From: Kiritimatiellia bacterium
GTDB taxonomy: Bacteria > Verrucomicrobiota > Kiritimatiellia > SLAD01
DNA: 13,746 nucleotides
NCBI GenBank assembly: GCA_007128275.1
Contig: SKXR01000103.1
Coordinates: forward strand, 1-13,746
Reading direction: 5' to 3'
Below are positions 6,842-13,599 of the stretch, in pieces. Below the pieces are notes generated by a model that was not told the origin of the DNA, ran no database searches, and was given only the letters and a program-made list of their open reading frames with translations. How positions within the stretch are numbered: the first letter of the stretch is position 1; each line of letters begins with the position of its first letter. The translations under genes were made by a program, and so were the position numbers.

Positions 6842-7234
6842 TTACTCCTCTTTGGGTTCTTCCCGTGTTCCAAACATTTCCGTCAAAGTCTGTACGATGT
6901 CCGCCGCCTCGTTTTCAGGCGCGTGTGCGCGCACGGCGGCGCGCAATTCTCCCTGGTCGAACCAGATCCCGCACGACGCCGGGCATACATCGATTTCCGG
7001 CCCGCCATCAGGGAGATGGAGCACGCGCATTTTGTCCGCACAGCGCGGACAGCGCCGGGCGCCTTTCCGTCCGCCGGTCCAGTCCACCAAATCCAGCGCC
7101 GCGTGGCGGCCGCGCAGGATTTGTTCCATCTCGCCTTCGTCCAGCCAGCATCCTTTGCACTGCGTACAGAAATCCACCTCGATGTGGTTGTATTCGAGGA
7201 TGATCATCGGTTTTTTACAGTCCGGACAAAACAT
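6842..7234 (-). CDS. Double zinc-ribbon protein (TFIIB-type zinc finger family)
   Basis: A 130-residue soluble protein with two tandem zinc-ribbon units. The first has Cys3 and Cys6 with Cys23 and Cys26 (CPDC, CTQCKGCWLDEGE). The second has Cys62 and Cys65 with Cys84 and Cys88 (CPRC, CPASCGIWFDQGE). The W-(L/F)-D-x-GE endings are typical of the bacterial zf-TFIIB-like family. A helical acidic tail follows. The ATG at 7234 has AAGGGAG about eight bases upstream. As first gene of the zinc-ribbon, lemA, htpX group it may help regulate or assist the protease; the HtpX-like protein also ends in a zinc ribbon. No enzymatic residues are apparent; a role in protein or nucleic-acid binding is inference. 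Confidence 0.85.
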   Translation of the reverse strand: MFCPDCKKPMIILEYNHIEVDFCTQCKGCWLDEGEMEQILRGRHAALDLVDWTGGRKGARRCPRCADKMRVLHLPDGGPEIDVCPASCGIWFDQGELRAAVRAHAPENEAADIVQTLTEMFGTREEPKEE

Positions 7235-7259
7235 GCGCAGGCTCCCTTCGTCGACGGTA

Positions 7260-7288
7260 GAGATAGCCTATCCGCACGATTCCGGCAA
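7260..7288 (-). promoter_or_regulatory. Candidate promoter of the zinc-ribbon/lemA/htpX operon
   Basis: On the minus strand TTGCCG (7283-7288) and TATCTC (7260-7265) are 17 bases apart, matching the -35 box at four and the -10 box at three of six positions. It is in the expected place, with a leader of about 20 bases before the AAGGGAG ribosome site. The match is weak. Confidence 0.3.
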
Positions 7289-7468
7289 GAATGAACAGCG
7301 ATCCGCATGCGTACCGGAGCGCTTGTGCTACCGACCTTTGGCCGGAACGAAGATTTGGGCTAACGCCGGAACTACGAGCGGCACACAGTCGGGTCGTGCG
7401 CGGGATGTCGTAGCGTACTCTGCGCTTGAACTTCTTAGCTGTTTCACGCTCTCGGCTCACCGGCCCCC

Positions 7469-7516
7469 CTTTTGGACTGCGGCGGCAGAGCGCAGCGGCG
7501 ACGCCGCTTTGGCTTG
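7469..7516 (+). repeat. 56-bp repeat family, variant copy
   Basis: Shares CTTTTGGACTGCGGCGGCAG and the GACGCCGCTTTGGCTTG end with 13682-13737, but reads GCGCAGCGGC where the other has GCGAAGCGTC. The changes keep the internal inverted symmetry, as expected if a hairpin form is maintained. Confidence 0.8.
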
Positions 7517-7654
7517 GACATGACCTGCTCGGCGGGACTCTTATCCAATGCGCTTTCCGGTGCTTGCCCTTCGGAGGACTCCGCCGCCACACCACACATT
7601 CTCATTCATCAAGCCGGCCACTCCGCGTTCAGTTCGGGGAACTGTGAGAACCCT

Positions 7655-7774
7655 TTAGATGCAAAGGGATTCATCCGGCGTCAGCCTGTTCCACCACACG
7701 AGTGCGGGCGCGTGGTGGATATGACGATCGGTGGCCAAGGCCAGCAAAACATTAATGTCGGCCAGTCGCTTCAT
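7655..7774 (-). pseudogene. vapC: Truncated vapC toxin (PIN-domain 5' fragment)
   Basis: An ATG at 7774 opens a 39-codon frame reading MKRLADINVLLALATDRHIH, then HAPALVWWNRLTPDESLCI and TAA. This is the start of a VapC-like PIN ribonuclease: the first acidic active-site residue in LADINVLLAL (Asp6), the HxHH region, and the WW-x-R-L...SLC segment normally followed by RVTQ-x-G-x-LRLL. The remaining two thirds, with the other acidic catalytic residues, are missing, and neither other frame downstream resumes PIN sequence. It overlaps the end of the antitoxin gene by 23 bases, the expected toxin-antitoxin layout. The fragment should have no nuclease activity. It could be a deletion relic or an assembly error. 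Confidence 0.75.
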
Positions 7775-8018
7775 AAGAGGCGATTTCTTCTCTCAACAGT
7801 ATGGCGTCGATTTGATCCGGAGACAGTTTCATGGCGCCGGGTTCCCGGCTACGAATAAGAGGAAGCGAAAGGGGGGAGACGGCCGTTCTACTCCTGCCCG
7901 ATTCAAGCTGCTGCTCCAGCGCCTCAGCCACAAGCTGCTTGAAAGGCACTCCGCGACGCACGGCGGCGAGCTTCGCGCGCCGGGCCAATTGATCCGGTAA
8001 ATCCAACGTTGTCCGCAT
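7752..8018 (-). CDS. vapB: VapB-like antitoxin
   Basis: An 88-residue protein starting MRTTLDLPDQLARRAKLAAV, then RRGVPFKQLVAEALEQQL, a ribbon-helix-helix DNA-binding domain of the VapB/Arc type (strand about residues 2-6, two helices to about 43). The C-terminal tail (KLSPDQIDAILLREEIASYE) is the part that normally wraps and inhibits a VapC toxin. I placed the start at 8018 and not at 8105, because the extra 29 residues would be translated from promoter and operator DNA and do not look like VapB. The -10 box ends six bases upstream of this ATG, so the transcript is probably leaderless. The partner toxin gene that overlaps its end is truncated, making this an orphan antitoxin that may persist as a DNA-binding repressor. 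Confidence 0.8.
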   Translation of the reverse strand: MRTTLDLPDQLARRAKLAAVRRGVPFKQLVAEALEQQLESGRSRTAVSPLSLPLIRSREPGAMKLSPDQIDAILLREEIASYEATGRH

Positions 8019-8053
8019 AAGGCATTTATATGCGCTTATGCCTCCGAAGTCAA
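8015..8053 (-). promoter_or_regulatory. vapB promoter with overlapping operator palindrome
   Basis: On the minus strand TTGACT (8048-8053, five of six) and TATAAA (8025-8030, five of six) are 17 bases apart, the best promoter in the window. Perfect 7-base arms GCATAAG (8015-8021) and CTTATGC (8035-8041) flank the -10 box, with an inner GCAT/ATGC pair at 8022-8025/8030-8033. A palindrome over the -10 region is the usual binding site for VapB autorepression. Predicted initiation is at or next to the A of the ATG at 8018. Confidence 0.65.
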
Positions 8054-8150
8054 ACGAACATGTCGGTTCTTCCGGGTGCGCTATTAGGGTCAATACGTTC
8101 TCCAACCTAACTCCGCATGTATGAACCCGCTTCGAAAAAACCCGTCAGCT

Positions 8151-8251
8151 TGGAGGGGCGAGTTATACGAGCCCGTGATGTCGCGTTGAATTGAAATGGA
8201 GACTGTTTGGACTCCATTCACGTTCCCGGCGTCGCATAGCTCCGCCCTCCA
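8151..8251. repeat. Nested palindromic element with GGAGGGCG-type ends, copy 2
   Basis: Outer arms TGGAGGGGCGAG (8151-8162) and CTCCGCCCTCCA (8240-8251) are nearly complementary. Inside them AATGGAG (8195-8201) and CTCCATT (8212-8218) form a perfect stem with a 10-base loop. The outer arms resemble those of the element at 1630-1697. It lies in the 296-base gap between chrA and the antitoxin gene, where no gene is seen, and is a plausible non-autonomous mobile element. Confidence 0.7.
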
Positions 8252-8314
8252 GAAAGATGGGAACCACCACTTATTCAATGCGATGCAGAGAACGGAACTG
8301 CCCCTGCGGGTGCG

Positions 8315-9646
8315 CTATCCCACAAGATAGGCATAGAGCATCCCGACCGTGACGCAGAGTCCGATGGTCTTGAGCATGTTCAGTTTCCATCCGAAATAGA
8401 GGACGAACGCGAACACGGAAAGACCGAGCGCGCCCGGATCGAGCGACGACCACACGGGCATCATCACGCGCATACCCGCCCAGCGCAGATCCTCGATGGT
8501 CCCGAACCACGCATTGAGCCCGAACCAAATACCGAGATTCAGGATCACACCGACCACCGCCGCCGTGATGCCCGACAGGGCCGCCGTCAGGTGCCGGTTT
8601 CCGCGGAGGGATTCGACATACGGCGCACCGACGAAAATAAAGAGAAAACAGGGAATGAACGTGACCCACGTCACCAGCACGGAAGCCAGCACGCCCGCCG
8701 TCACCGGGTCCATCGCCCCGGAGAAGCGGAACGCGCCCATGAACCCGACGAATTGAACGACCATAATCAACGGGCCCGGCGTCGTTTCCGCCATGCCCAG
8801 GCCGTCCAGCATCTCGCCCGGCTGCAGCCATCCGTAGGTCTCCACGGCCTGCTGCGCGATGTAGGCCAGCACCGCGTAGGCGCCGCCGAACGTCACCACG
8901 GCCACCTTGCTGAAAAACACCGCTTCGCGCGCAAAGATATGGTCGCGTCCGAGCGTCAACACCAGCACGACGACCGGCGTAAGCCATAGCAACAGCCAGC
9001 AGAACGCCGTGCGCGCGGCCCGGCCCGCATGGGGCGCGGCGGGCTGTAGATGGTCCATGGACGCCTCTTCCGGGTCGACTTCCGCGGCATCCACGCCCAC
9101 CACCTGAAACGTGCCGCTCCGCACCAGGCCGCCGAGGAAACCGATGAGCCCGGCGCTGATCACGATGGCGGGAAACGGAACGGCGAAGAAGAAGATGGCG
9201 ATGAAAGAAAGGACGGCAATCGCGATCATCGTGCGGTTCTTCAGTGTGCGTTGTCCGATCTTGATCACCGCGCCGATCACGATCGCCAGCACCGCCGGCT
9301 TGATGCCGTAGAACAGCGCCTCCACGAACGCCGTTTCCAGAAATACGGCGTAGAGGATACTGAGCGTCAGGATGGCGATGAACCCGGGCAGCACGAACAG
9401 GCCGCCCGCTACCAGGCCGCCCTTGGTTTTGTGCAGGAGCCAGCCCATGTAGGTGGCCAACTGTTGCGCTTCCGGCCCCGGCAAGAGCATGCAGTAGTTC
9501 AGCGCGTGCAGAAACCGCGTCTCACTGATCCAGCGTTTCTCTTCCACCAGGATCTTGTGCATCACGGCAATCTGACCCGCCGGCCCGCCGAAACTGTAGA
9601 GCGCAACCCGCAGCCAGACGATAAAAGCCTCCCGAAAGGAAATCAT
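8315..9646 (-). CDS. chrA: Chromate transporter, two-domain (ChrA/CHR family)
   Basis: A 443-residue inner-membrane protein with the duplicated CHR architecture. The N-terminal half has the family signature FGGPAGQIAVMHKILVEEKRW with NYCMLLPGPEAQQLATYMGW. The C-terminal half repeats it as VTFGGAYAVLAYIAQQAVE with GLGMAETTPGPLIMVVQF. A soluble acidic linker (about residues 185-212) separates them, and each half has several hydrophobic helices. The length is normal for the long-chain family. Characterised members export chromate, giving resistance; many chromosomal homologues have no proven substrate. The ATG at 9646 has only a poor ribosome site (TAGG, about ten bases upstream). It is transcribed away from mnmE, with 115 bases between the starts that contain two heptamer arrays. 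Confidence 0.93.
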   Translation of the reverse strand: MISFREAFIVWLRVALYSFGGPAGQIAVMHKILVEEKRWISETRFLHALNYCMLLPGPEAQQLATYMGWLLHKTKGGLVAGGLFVLPGFIAILTLSILYAVFLETAFVEALFYGIKPAVLAIVIGAVIKIGQRTLKNRTMIAIAVLSFIAIFFFAVPFPAIVISAGLIGFLGGLVRSGTFQVVGVDAAEVDPEEASMDHLQPAAPHAGRAARTAFCWLLLWLTPVVVLVLTLGRDHIFAREAVFFSKVAVVTFGGAYAVLAYIAQQAVETYGWLQPGEMLDGLGMAETTPGPLIMVVQFVGFMGAFRFSGAMDPVTAGVLASVLVTWVTFIPCFLFIFVGAPYVESLRGNRHLTAALSGITAAVVGVILNLGIWFGLNAWFGTIEDLRWAGMRVMMPVWSSLDPGALGLSVFAFVLYFGWKLNMLKTIGLCVTVGMLYAYLVG

Positions 9647-9686
9647 GCCGTCAGCCTAATCCATCGGAACGACAATACGCACTATC

Positions 9687-9714
9687 TTTTCGATTTTCGA
9701 TTTTCGATTTTCGA
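9687..9714 (+). repeat. Heptamer array E (4 perfect units of TTTTCGA)
   Basis: Four identical TTTTCGA units between the divergent chrA and mnmE genes. It is the left half of a pair with array F (9735-9769), separated by a 20-base core. Confidence 0.95.
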
Positions 9715-9734
9715 TCTACAGTAGGCCTGAATCA

Positions 9735-9769
9735 CGAACCCCAAACCCCGAACCCTGAACCCTGAACAC
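9735..9769 (-). repeat. Heptamer array F (5 units, CGAACCC type), over the mnmE 5' end
   Basis: Units CGAACCC, CAAACCC, CGAACCC, TGAACCC and TGAACAC fill 9735-9769 exactly. The reverse complement reads TTCGGGG/TTCAGGG, so it opposes array E. Its last two units contain the CTG that best fits the mnmE start. Confidence 0.9.
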
Positions 9770-11129
9770 AACTGACACCATAGCGGCCATTGCCACGCCG
9801 CCCGGCGAAGGCGGTATCGCCGTCGTGCGCATTTCCGGTCCGGACGCGTTTACCGTGGCCGACCGGATCTTCCGGTGCCGCGGCAAGCCGCCGTCCGCGC
9901 GCCCCGCCGGCACGTTTGCAATCGGCCATGTCATTGACGGCGAACAGGTTATAGACCAGGCCCTGTTGCTCATCATGCGCGCGCCGCACAGTTATACGAG
10001 CGAAGACGTGGTGGAGATTCAGGGCCATGGCGGCCGGCAATGTGCGCGCCGCATCTTGCGGTGCGCCCTCGACGCCGGGGCGCGCTCCGCCGATCCCGGC
10101 GAATTTACGCAACGCGCTTTCCTCAACGGCCGCATCGATCTGGTACAGGCCGAAGCGGTGCTCGACTTGATTCACGCGCGCTCGGAACGCGCCGCCGCCG
10201 CCGCGCTCGATCAGCTGGAAGGACGGCTGAGCGACCGCTTCAATGCGCTCTACGACGATATCCTGCTCATTGCGGCCGACATCGAGGCCACGCTCGACTT
10301 TCCCGAAGACGAATTGCCCGACACCGTAATGCCCGACCTCATCCGACGCACCGCCGACGCCGTCACGCGCATGGAGACGTTGATCGCGTCGTGGGACGAA
10401 GGCCATTTGCTTCGCGACGGCGCCCTGGTCGTTATATCCGGAAAACCCAATGTGGGGAAATCCACCTTGCTCAATGCACTCGTTGGCCATGACCGGGCCA
10501 TTGTAACCGGCACGCCCGGCACCACGCGCGACACGATAGAAGAGGATCTCGTCATTGGCGGCATTCCGATTCGTCTGATTGACACGGCGGGCTTGCGCGA
10601 CACGGATTGCGAGATTGAACGCATCGGCATTCAGCGCACCCGGTCGCGGATGGAAAAGGCCGACTTGCACATCTACATGGTCGACGCCTCGCAGCCGATT
10701 GACGACCAAGAACAACAAGTCATCGCATCCCTTCCGCCGAACCGCTCCCTCCTTCTTCTTAATAAAATAGACTTGACAGATGGGTCCAGTAATTTCTCAG
10801 CACGTGTTCCCAGCATTGAAACATCCCTTATTCAATCAGCTTATGGAGAACAGGTTAAGGAAATGATCCGTTCGATATTGGCGGGTCGCATGGATTTGGA
10901 AGCGCGTCCGCATGCGGCGATTTCCGAGCGGCATCGGCGTCTGTTGAGCACGGCCATGGACGAGTTGCAGGAGACGCGGACCATGCTTGAGGCCGGCGCC
11001 GAGGATCTCGTGGCCTTGGCATCGTCCCGCATGCGAACCGCCCTCGAACAGCTCGGCGCGGTCACCGGCCGGACCTACCAGGAAGAGCTCCTGAACAACA
11101 TCTTTTCTCGTTTCTGTATCGGGAAATGA
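9762..11129 (+). CDS. mnmE: tRNA modification GTPase MnmE, apparent non-AUG start
   Basis: Together with MnmG it installs the (carboxymethyl)aminomethyl group at the 5-position of wobble uridine-34 in certain tRNAs. The N-terminal folate-binding domain reads DTIAAIATPPGEGGIAVVRI. The G domain has GKPNVGKST (from residue 227), a TTRDTI switch, DTAGLRD (274) and NKID (334), and the protein ends in the family's FCIGK with the functional Cys. From CTG at 9762 it is 455 residues; E. coli MnmE is 454. The only in-frame ATG/GTG/TTG candidate near the 5' end is GTG at 9825, which would remove the conserved first 21 residues. An in-frame stop at 9756-9758 rules out a start further upstream. ATA (9780) and ATT (9789) are weaker alternatives. 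No ribosome site is visible. Confidence 0.93.
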   Translation: MNTTDTIAAIATPPGEGGIAVVRISGPDAFTVADRIFRCRGKPPSARPAGTFAIGHVIDGEQVIDQALLLIMRAPHSYTSEDVVEIQGHGGRQCARRILRCALDAGARSADPGEFTQRAFLNGRIDLVQAEAVLDLIHARSERAAAAALDQLEGRLSDRFNALYDDILLIAADIEATLDFPEDELPDTVMPDLIRRTADAVTRMETLIASWDEGHLLRDGALVVISGKPNVGKSTLLNALVGHDRAIVTGTPGTTRDTIEEDLVIGGIPIRLIDTAGLRDTDCEIERIGIQRTRSRMEKADLHIYMVDASQPIDDQEQQVIASLPPNRSLLLLNKIDLTDGSSNFSARVPSIETSLIQSAYGEQVKEMIRSILAGRMDLEARPHAAISERHRRLLSTAMDELQETRTMLEAGAEDLVALASSRMRTALEQLGAVTGRTYQEELLNNIFSRFCIGK

Positions 11130-11135
11130 AGTCTG

Positions 11136-13118
11136 ATGGCCTATAATCACGCGCTCATGTCTACTCATCATCCAGTTTATGACATCCTTGTCGTCGGGGC
11201 CGGTCATGCCGGCTACGAAGCCGCGCTGGCTGCCGCCCGTATGGGGATGCGGACCGGGCTTATTACCATGGACCGGACCGCCATCGGCCGGATGTCCTGC
11301 AACCCGTCCATCGGCGGCATGGCCAAATCCCACATCGTCTTTGAGCTGGACGCCCTCGGTGGCGAACTGGCGCGCAACGCGGATTACACCGGCATCCAGT
11401 TCCGGACGCTGAACACGCGGAAAGGCCCGGCCGTACAGGCCCATCGACTCCAATCCGAAAAAGCCGCATTTCCCGCGCGCATCCAAGCCGTCATTGCGCA
11501 AACCGCCAACTTAGAGGTCATTGAAGCCACCGTCGGCGACCTATGGATTGAGCACGGGAAACTGCGCGGAATCCATACGGAAGACGGGTCCAGCATCGAA
11601 GGCCGGGCCGTCATCATCGCCACCGGAACCTTTCTGGGCGGGAAAATGTATATCGGCGACCGCACCATGGTCGGCGGCCGCATGGGCGAAAAAGGCGCTT
11701 ACCAGCTCAGCAAGACCTTTCTTGATCTTCAATTCCGCATGGGCCGCCTGAAGACCGGGACACCCCCCAGACTACACCGGGACAGCATCGACTATCATAA
11801 GACCGACCGGCAACCCGGTATCGATCCGCCTCCCGTCTTCTCCCGCGCCGCCAAGCGGGACCTTGAAATGTTCCACGTGGAACAGGAACGTGTCGCGTGT
11901 CGCGTGTCGCGTGTGGGCGGCATGGCGACTTCCGACACCCGACACCCGAAACCCGACACCCGTTTGTTCCACGTGGAACATTTGGGAACCCCTTTGAAGC
12001 CATGGCTGCCCGGTGAGCGGCAAATCGATTGTTTCTTGACCCATACCACGGATAAAACCCACCAAATTATTGAGGAAAACCTGGGTCGCAGCGCGATGTA
12101 CGGAGGAATGATCGAAGGGACCGGAGTCCGCTATTGCCCCTCGATTGAAGATAAAATCGTGAAATTCCGGGACAAGCCCGCGCATCATGTGTTTATTGAG
12201 CCCGAAGGCCGTGACTGCATCGAAATCTACCCCAACGGGACCTCGAACAGCCTGCCTGAGGAGGTTCAGGTGGACATGATTCGGTCCATTCCGGGCCTTG
12301 AGCGGGCGGAATTCCTGAAGCCGGGTTACGCGATCGAGTATGATTATCTGGATCCAACCCAGCTATTTCACACACTGGAATCGAAGGTGATCGAGAACCT
12401 CTACATGGCCGGGCAGATCAACGGGACCACGGGATACGAGGAAGCGGCCGGCCAAGGTTTTGTCGCCGGCGTCAACGCCGCGCGGAAGCTACGGGGACAG
12501 GCACCGTTTGTGATGAGCCGGAACGAGGGTTATATCGGCGTGCTGATTGACGATCTGGTCACCAAGGGAACCGACGAGCCGTACCGCATGTTTACGTCGC
12601 GGGCGGAGCATCGCTTGGTCTTGCGGCAGGATAATGCGCCATTCCGCTTGGTGCAGCACGCCACGGCTATCGGGATTCTGCCGGAAACGGAGCTTGAGGA
12701 GATCCGGCGCATGGAAGCGCGGGTTGTGGCGGAGACCGCGCGTCTACGCATCACGCACAGCAACGGAGCGTCATTGGCGCAGATCTTACGGCGGCCCGGC
12801 GCGCGTTATGCGGACCTGCCTGACAAGATGCCCGGCCTTCTTCCCGACGAGGTTCAGCAGATCGAGATCAATCTGAAGTACGAAGGGTATATCCAACGCG
12901 AACTCACCCAGATCGCCAAGGCCGATCAACTGGACCACATTCGGATACCGACCCAACTGGACTACGACGCCATCAGGGCGCTTCGCTTTGAATCGCGTGA
13001 AAAGCTCAAGAGGATCCTGCCTGAAAATCTCGGGCAAGCCTCGCGCATTTCCGGTGTCAACCCGTCCGACATCGCAATCCTTTCGGTGTGGATAAAACAT
13101 TCCAGGGCAAAGGATTGA
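11136..13118 (+). CDS. mnmG: tRNA uridine-34 modification enzyme MnmG (GidA), with parS-containing insertion
   Basis: FAD-dependent partner of MnmE in wobble-uridine modification. A GAGHAG dinucleotide-fold motif is at residues 21-26. Family blocks follow in order: SCNPSIGGMAKSH, FRTLNTRKGPAVQAHRLQ, GTFLGGKMYIG, GRLKTGTPPRL, YCPSIEDKIVKF, GTTGYEEAAGQGFVAGVNAA and MFTSRAEHRL. The 660 residues exceed the usual 620-630 because the segment between PPPVFS and CFLTHTTDKTH is about 45-50 residues longer than in E. coli. It includes MFHVEQ (245-250), a repeat-coded stretch and FHVEH (278-282). Both FHVE peptides are parS sites in DNA. The start at 11136 is six bases after mnmE and has GGAAATGAAG before it; the ATG at 11157 is possible. 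The two genes form an operon. Identity is certain. Confidence 0.96.
   Translation: MAYNHALMSTHHPVYDILVVGAGHAGYEAALAAARMGMRTGLITMDRTAIGRMSCNPSIGGMAKSHIVFELDALGGELARNADYTGIQFRTLNTRKGPAVQAHRLQSEKAAFPARIQAVIAQTANLEVIEATVGDLWIEHGKLRGIHTEDGSSIEGRAVIIATGTFLGGKMYIGDRTMVGGRMGEKGAYQLSKTFLDLQFRMGRLKTGTPPRLHRDSIDYHKTDRQPGIDPPPVFSRAAKRDLEMFHVEQERVACRVSRVGGMATSDTRHPKPDTRLFHVEHLGTPLKPWLPGERQIDCFLTHTTDKTHQIIEENLGRSAMYGGMIEGTGVRYCPSIEDKIVKFRDKPAHHVFIEPEGRDCIEIYPNGTSNSLPEEVQVDMIRSIPGLERAEFLKPGYAIEYDYLDPTQLFHTLESKVIENLYMAGQINGTTGYEEAAGQGFVAGVNAARKLRGQAPFVMSRNEGYIGVLIDDLVTKGTDEPYRMFTSRAEHRLVLRQDNAPFRLVQHATAIGILPETELEEIRRMEARVVAETARLRITHSNGASLAQILRRPGARYADLPDKMPGLLPDEVQQIEINLKYEGYIQRELTQIAKADQLDHIRIPTQLDYDAIRALRFESREKLKRILPENLGQASRISGVNPSDIAILSVWIKHSRAKD
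11869..11884. promoter_or_regulatory. parS site 1 (ParB binding) within mnmG
   Basis: TGTTCCACGTGGAACA is a perfect 16-base palindrome matching the bacterial chromosomal parS consensus TGTTNCACGTGNAACA at every fixed position. It is translated as part of MFHVEQ. parS sites are nucleation points for ParB spreading and chromosome segregation, normally close to the origin. Confidence 0.88.
11889..11916 (+). repeat. Heptamer array G (4 units of CGTGTCG), inside mnmG
   Basis: Three identical CGTGTCG units and one CGTGTGG, starting four bases after parS site 1 and translated in frame as RVACRVSRV. Confidence 0.9.
11932..11959 (-). repeat. Heptamer array H (4 units of CCGACAC), inside mnmG
   Basis: Units CCGACAC, CCGACAC, CCGAAAC and CCGACAC. 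The reverse complement GTGTCGG is nearly a rotation of the array G unit, so G and H are opposed across a 15-base gap and can pair into a hairpin. The array ends five bases before parS site 2. Confidence 0.9.
11965..11980. promoter_or_regulatory. parS site 2 (ParB binding) within mnmG
   Basis: A second exact TGTTCCACGTGGAACA, 96 bases (32 codons) after the first, translated as FHVEH. The two identical sites bracket arrays G and H. Confidence 0.88.
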
Positions 13119-13137
13119 ATCAATTTTATGTGGATCC

Positions 13138-13166
13138 AGAGATAGCACTCTGCACCATCTCTTTTT
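13138..13166 (+). terminator. Weak terminator candidate after mnmG
   Basis: AGAGAT (13138-13143) can pair with ATCTCT (13157-13162), and a T-run continues directly after it. The stem is short and AT-rich, and its right arm belongs to the 66-base repeat, so termination here is uncertain. Confidence 0.25.
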
Positions 13167-13215
13167 CATGCTCGCCAAGGACAGGTGGGGCGAAGCGTCT
13201 CGCTGAGCCACCGCG
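13150..13215 (+). repeat. 66-base direct repeat, copy 1
   Basis: Begins CTGCACCATCTC and ends CTCGCTGAGCCACCGCG. It differs from copy 2 (13421-13486) at only two positions. It contains a small near-palindrome around GCGAAGCGTCTCGC. Confidence 0.9.
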
Positions 13216-13420
13216 CGTGGATGGAGATTGAGAAGAACTTCGTCCGCGCAATCTCCGTGTATGCTCTCGGCTCACCGGGACGGTTCGCCCTACCATTCGA
13301 GTCGCAGTTTCAAGGGCAGGAGGGACGAAGGGCGCGCCCGAGGCAGGAGATTCTTCGACTCCGGTTCGAAGACTCGCCTCCGCTCAGAATGACCGGCATT
13401 TCTATGTCCCTACAGTCTGC

Positions 13421-13486
13421 CTGCACCATCTCTGTTTCATGCTCGCCAAGGACAGGTGGGGCGAAGCGTCTCGCTGAGCCGCCGCG
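13421..13486 (+). repeat. 66-base direct repeat, copy 2
   Basis: Sixty-four of 66 bases match copy 1, 271 bases downstream in the same orientation. The differences are G for T in the CTSTTTCATG-type segment near the start and G for A near the end (GCCGCCGCG). Confidence 0.9.
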
Positions 13487-13599
13487 TAAGGCATGCCGAG
13501 AAATCCTCCCCGAACGATTGCTCCATCGGGTGTCCATGGCATAAGACGTGTTCGCCACGCCACGTTGGATTGGACGTGCGCGGTGTGGCTTGTCTTCAT

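Larger units (their letters stand above)
7235..7654. other. Gene-free interval of degenerate repeats downstream of the vapC stump
   Basis: I see no supported gene. From left to right it holds a weak promoter candidate (7260-7288), a degenerate copy of the two-hairpin repeat of 36-90 (about 7341-7378), and a stretch near 7413-7442 whose complement resembles 3080-3108. A block CTCTCGGCTCACCGG (7450-7464) is shared with about 13264-13278. A copy of the 56-bp repeat lies at 7469-7516. The part from 7517 to 7654 resembles no family I recognise and may be where the rest of vapC was lost. Confidence 0.55.

Noticed and set aside
7215..7595. Minus-strand frame of 126 codons between the zinc-ribbon gene and vapB
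   Set aside because: It runs through two dispersed repeats and has no recognisable domain.
8271..8987. Minus-strand frame of 238 codons within chrA
   Set aside because: Out-of-frame shadow of the chromate transporter, with Gly/Arg-rich composition and no membrane pattern.
9825..9827. GTG as the mnmE start codon
   Set aside because: It would remove about 21 conserved residues of the folate-binding domain; in-frame conserved sequence continues upstream to about 9774.
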